A DNA stretch of 10,319 bases, taken from NCBI GenBank assembly GCA_015143735.1, contig VKHC01000660.1, positions 1-10,319 of the forward strand. Reading direction: 5' to 3'. The translations under genes were made by a program, and so were the position numbers. The notes under the pieces were generated by a model. That model had not been told where the DNA came from and searched no databases. It was given only the letters and a program-made list of their open reading frames with translations. Origin of the DNA: Synura sp. LO234KE. Its lineage: Eukaryota > Sar > Synurophyceae > Synurales > Mallomonadaceae. This document shows, one piece after another, positions 7,859-10,319 of the stretch. The stretch's first letter is position 1, and every line of letters begins with the position of its first letter.

Positions 7859-8700
7859 TTACAATATATACAAGCGTACAATTCGATTTCGTAGCTGTAC
7901 ACATAACAAAACTAAACCAATTGAAATATCTCAGTGAATTATTCATGATTTCATCTCTTTAATTCGTTACTTTATTTTTTAATCATCACATATTTACTTC
8001 TTTTAAGAAATTGAACTTTTATTTTATTCGCACAGCTTATACCTTTCCCAGAGGAAGTTCTACCTTGAAAAAACCTACTCGTATGCAATGCGTCAACCAC
8101 CAAACTCTGAATCATGAATTTGACCATGCTCTCTAATAGTGGAAATTATGGGTAGGTATACAAGTTTTGGTATTTGGAAGTTGTCGAAGTTAGACAAAAT
8201 TTACATAAATTTAGATTATGAATTTCACGGAAGAAAATGAATAGAAATAACCACCGATTAATAAGTCCTCATCAGTGAATTTATAAGAGCAGAATAGGAA
8301 TAGATATGCAAAAATAGTAATCCTACGATTAAGCTCTCTCTTTTAGCAATGAAGCCAGGGTTGAACATTCTCGATTTTATCAATAAGCCACAACCTTTGC
8401 GTATCCTTTTCAATATAAGAAAATTCCACACCGACATTTCCATAATAAGATTTAGAACAAAATTGGCCCAAATATTCCTTCGCATGCGCGAATGGTTTAT
8501 ACTGCTGATGTATTGGCGAACAATGTGCAGTCACCTGGAGCTCTCAATTCTATCGCGGAGTTTGCCGCTCTGCACGTAGGAGGAGAAAGGGGGTGCGGGC
8601 TTCACTCTCACAGCAATCTGACCTATCAATACTAATTAACTATAAGGTTTTCGGGAGTTCTACCATAGATGCCCTTCTCTCCGCTGGGTTCAATAATTTT
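7859..8700. other. AT-rich upstream region of the LPMO-like gene
   Basis: The DNA upstream of the gene's ATG (7858) is AT-rich, with no gene I can support. A TATATA run sits only about 10 bases before the ATG, too close for a TATA box. Open frames at 8258-8579 on both strands reflect AT-rich composition. The promoter probably lies here, but no specific element can be named. Confidence 0.4.
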
Positions 8701-9209
8701 AATTTGAATAATCATATTTTTAAGAATCTTATTTTACCATGACAGTTCATGAAGCAGTAGTTGTAACTCTTGATGGTAGTACTATGAGCAGCGGCAGCAG
8801 GCACTATGCTCGTACTTTTTGCGCTTCGACGTACGTCGTATCGTGCGTTACCTAACTTCTTCAAGTAGTCTGTATTCGCTGTAGAAGCTACAAGCAGCAA
8901 GAGTACACACCGACGAGCCTAAGAGCACCAAGAAGGGTATAAGTGGTCAAGTAGAGGAACGGCCTTCTCAGCTCTAAGTAGAGGGAACCCGTCGTATCAA
9001 CATCTCTCGTATTTTCAGAAACATCAAACTAGGGTATAGGAGGAGATTGGCTGAAATGAATCACCTTCAAGATGTTCCGAATAGCTCAAACCATTTATTC
9101 GAAAATGAATCGATGCTCCCCGGAAAATCTCTCCATCCCGAACAAGATATGATCGTAAAAACGCATGCGCCGAGCCGAAGCTGTAAGTCGAACTCAACCG
9201 GCGTGTCCC

Positions 9210-9240
9210 TTGATTCCTCGATAGTCCCTCGGGGAATCAA
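9210..9240. repeat. Twelve-pair stem with seven-base loop
   Basis: TTGATTCCTCGA (9210-9221) pairs with TCGGGGAATCAA (9229-9240) around TAGTCCC. Eleven pairs are Watson-Crick; the other is a T opposite G, which would pair as G-U in RNA transcribed from the + strand. It is one of the longest stems in the window. Confidence 0.65.
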
Positions 9241-9318
9241 CGTCAGCCAGGACCACGTCGCTCTACTTGAGCACAGATTTTGACCTTTCATGATGTTGCT
9301 CGCACCACTGGGTACTTC

Positions 9319-9394
9319 TGAGTAGTGGTACTCACCAGCAACTAGATTGAGGAACAATGGCAACGGCTACCGCAGTGGTACCACTAGTAGCTAC
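9319..9394. repeat. Palindrome cluster built on AGTGGTACCACT
   Basis: TGAGTA-gtgg-TACTCA (9319-9334) is a six-base-arm hairpin. AGTGGTACCACT (9374-9385) is a 12-base perfect palindrome, overlapped by ACTAGT (9383-9388) and followed by GTAGCTAC (9387-9394). The word AGTGGTAC occurs in both parts. Confidence 0.55.
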
Positions 9395-9492
9395 AACTAC
9401 CTAGTTTCCTATCGTCGGTAGGCCTTCTTGAATTTTTTCGGAAAATCTTATAGTTTATTACGGCGGGGAAAGTTAGAAGACTAACAGAAGTG

Positions 9493-10123
9493 AGACGAAA
9501 ATAAATCACCGCACCCCCCCACCGAAAAAACCACCCCCAAACCACTCACCAAGTGCCAACTGGCAAGCCCCGTGACCGAGTGGGAAGCGCCGGGTGCCTT
9601 CACCCGGAGGTACCAGTTATCCCCCAACTATGTCCCCGGACCCCGCAGGGATAGTGACAGCGGGCGGGGCAGGGGAAGCAAATGTCACGACATACTCTCG
9701 CTACACGTACTAACAGTACTACATCCCGATCAGGGACGGAGAGGTGAAAGGCAAAATGGGAGGGGCGCAGGATTCGCGAGGGTAAGGGACGACGGCGAGG
9801 CCTTCTTGCTAGACATTTGCTTCAATACGAGCGAAGCAAGAAAGGCAGGGGCACACCACTCCAGCTTGTTCTTGCTAGAAGATTTTGTTTACACTATCAT
9901 CTGGCCGCCTCCTCCTTGGCTGAGCACTACCTTACTATGTAGACTGCTGTTCTTTTGCATTTATTCCTTGCCTTGGTTTGCACATAACCCTATTCTTACA
10001 ATTTACAAATGCAACAGAGACTGCGAACTAAAACAAATGGAACGAATTTGTATTTTCGGTCCAGTAGTATTTGTATTGTTGATTTCATTCATGAGGACGA
10101 AAAAAGACGACAGAATAAAATAA
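9493..10123 (+). CDS. Long open frame without an early start codon, hypothetical
   Basis: This is the longest stop-free run in the window, about 209 codons. No ATG occurs until QMERICIF near the end, so it is not a normal stand-alone gene. Its start overlaps repeat copy B (VTEWEAPGAF), and copy A is open in the same frame (VTEWGAPSA). The middle is rich in Arg and Gly, and the end has hydrophobic stretches around WLSTTLLCRLLFF and IFGPVVFVLLISF. It might be an exon, a fossil of a mobile-element protein, or chance. I recognise no family. Confidence 0.15.
9508..9610 (+). repeat. Dispersed repeat, copy B
   Basis: The order is CCGCA with a seven-C run, ACCGAAAAAACC, a C-rich stretch, the near-palindrome TGCCA-ac-TGGCA, the block CCGT-G-ACCGAGTGGGA, and ACCCGGAGG. 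It faces copy A, as terminal inverted repeats would, but the similarity is partial and I see no transposase between them. Confidence 0.5.
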
Positions 10124-10137
10124 TTGTAGAACAATTA
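10121..10137. repeat. Seven-base hairpin TAATTGT-aga-ACAATTA
   Basis: Perfect AT-rich arms around a three-base loop, starting two bases before the end of the TAA that closes the open frame at 9493-10123. The rest, to the end of the window, holds only CAGACC/GGTCTG arms near 10170-10205 and no gene. Confidence 0.45.
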
Positions 10138-10319
10138 CAGATCAAATTATGTATTCGTTACATTCGAACGTAGAGGAGCCAGACCAAATCCGTAGAAATA
10201 GGTCTGTGAACAAGTCAAATTTAAATGACCGCAACGTTATCTAATCCAAACAAGGGAACTCCTCAGGGGGCCCGTCTGGCCTCCAGTACAAACATCTTCA
10301 ACACTGGCAGCCCCAAATG

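Larger units (their letters stand above)
8700..9490. other. Non-coding stretch with several inverted repeats
   Basis: Opposing open frames at 9047-9283 (+) and 9363-9067 (-) overlap and show no recognisable domain. The notable content is the hairpin at 9210-9240 and the palindrome cluster at 9319-9394. Confidence 0.45.

Noticed and set aside
7863-7870. TATATA as the TATA box of the LPMO-like gene
   Set aside because: It lies only about 10 bases before the start codon, leaving no room for a transcription start and leader.
1-10319. CRISPR array, prokaryotic operon, rRNA or complete transposon
   Set aside because: No regularly spaced direct repeats, no ribosome-binding-site-led gene chain, no rRNA-like blocks, and no transposase or reverse transcriptase motifs were seen.

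Overview
The window looks like a gene-poor stretch of nuclear DNA from a single-celled eukaryote. The one gene I can identify with confidence has two short GT-AG introns (66 and 73 bases) and an N-terminal signal peptide. I see no operons, tRNAs, rRNAs or CRISPR array, and no complete transposon. The encoded secreted protein, with its mature N-terminal HARW motif, resembles a family I associate with diatoms, other stramenopiles, haptophytes and similar protists. A diatom-like or other algal host is my best guess, but one gene cannot settle it.

Layout. 1-250 is GGT/GGC-rich low-complexity DNA with overlapping inverted repeats. 250-640 is featureless. 640-810 holds a cluster of TAGYGG-type motifs. 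1101-1199, 1822-1861 and 9508-9610 are diverged relatives of one dispersed repeat; the first and third lie in opposite orientation about 8.3 kb apart. 1416-1497 is a diverged 41-base tandem duplication. 1523-1601 packs two strong inverted repeats and an E-box-like palindrome. 1870-5900 has no gene I can support. 5922-6551 is a weak, interrupted reading frame on the + strand.

The real gene lies on the - strand at 7858-6931. Joining its three exons gives a 262-residue protein. It has a 20-residue signal peptide, His21 at the predicted mature N-terminus, and twelve cysteines in the mature part. I call it a lytic polysaccharide monooxygenase (LPMO)-like secreted protein. Directly behind its TAG stop the same frame stays open for 45 codons and encodes six more cysteines, which is the most intriguing detail here.

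7859-8700 is AT-rich upstream DNA. 8700-9500 contains several inverted repeats. 9493-10123 is a long open frame that has no methionine until near its end and overlaps the dispersed repeat. Because the window has essentially one recognisable gene, nothing can be said about gene cooperation. I found no convincing new multi-gene system.
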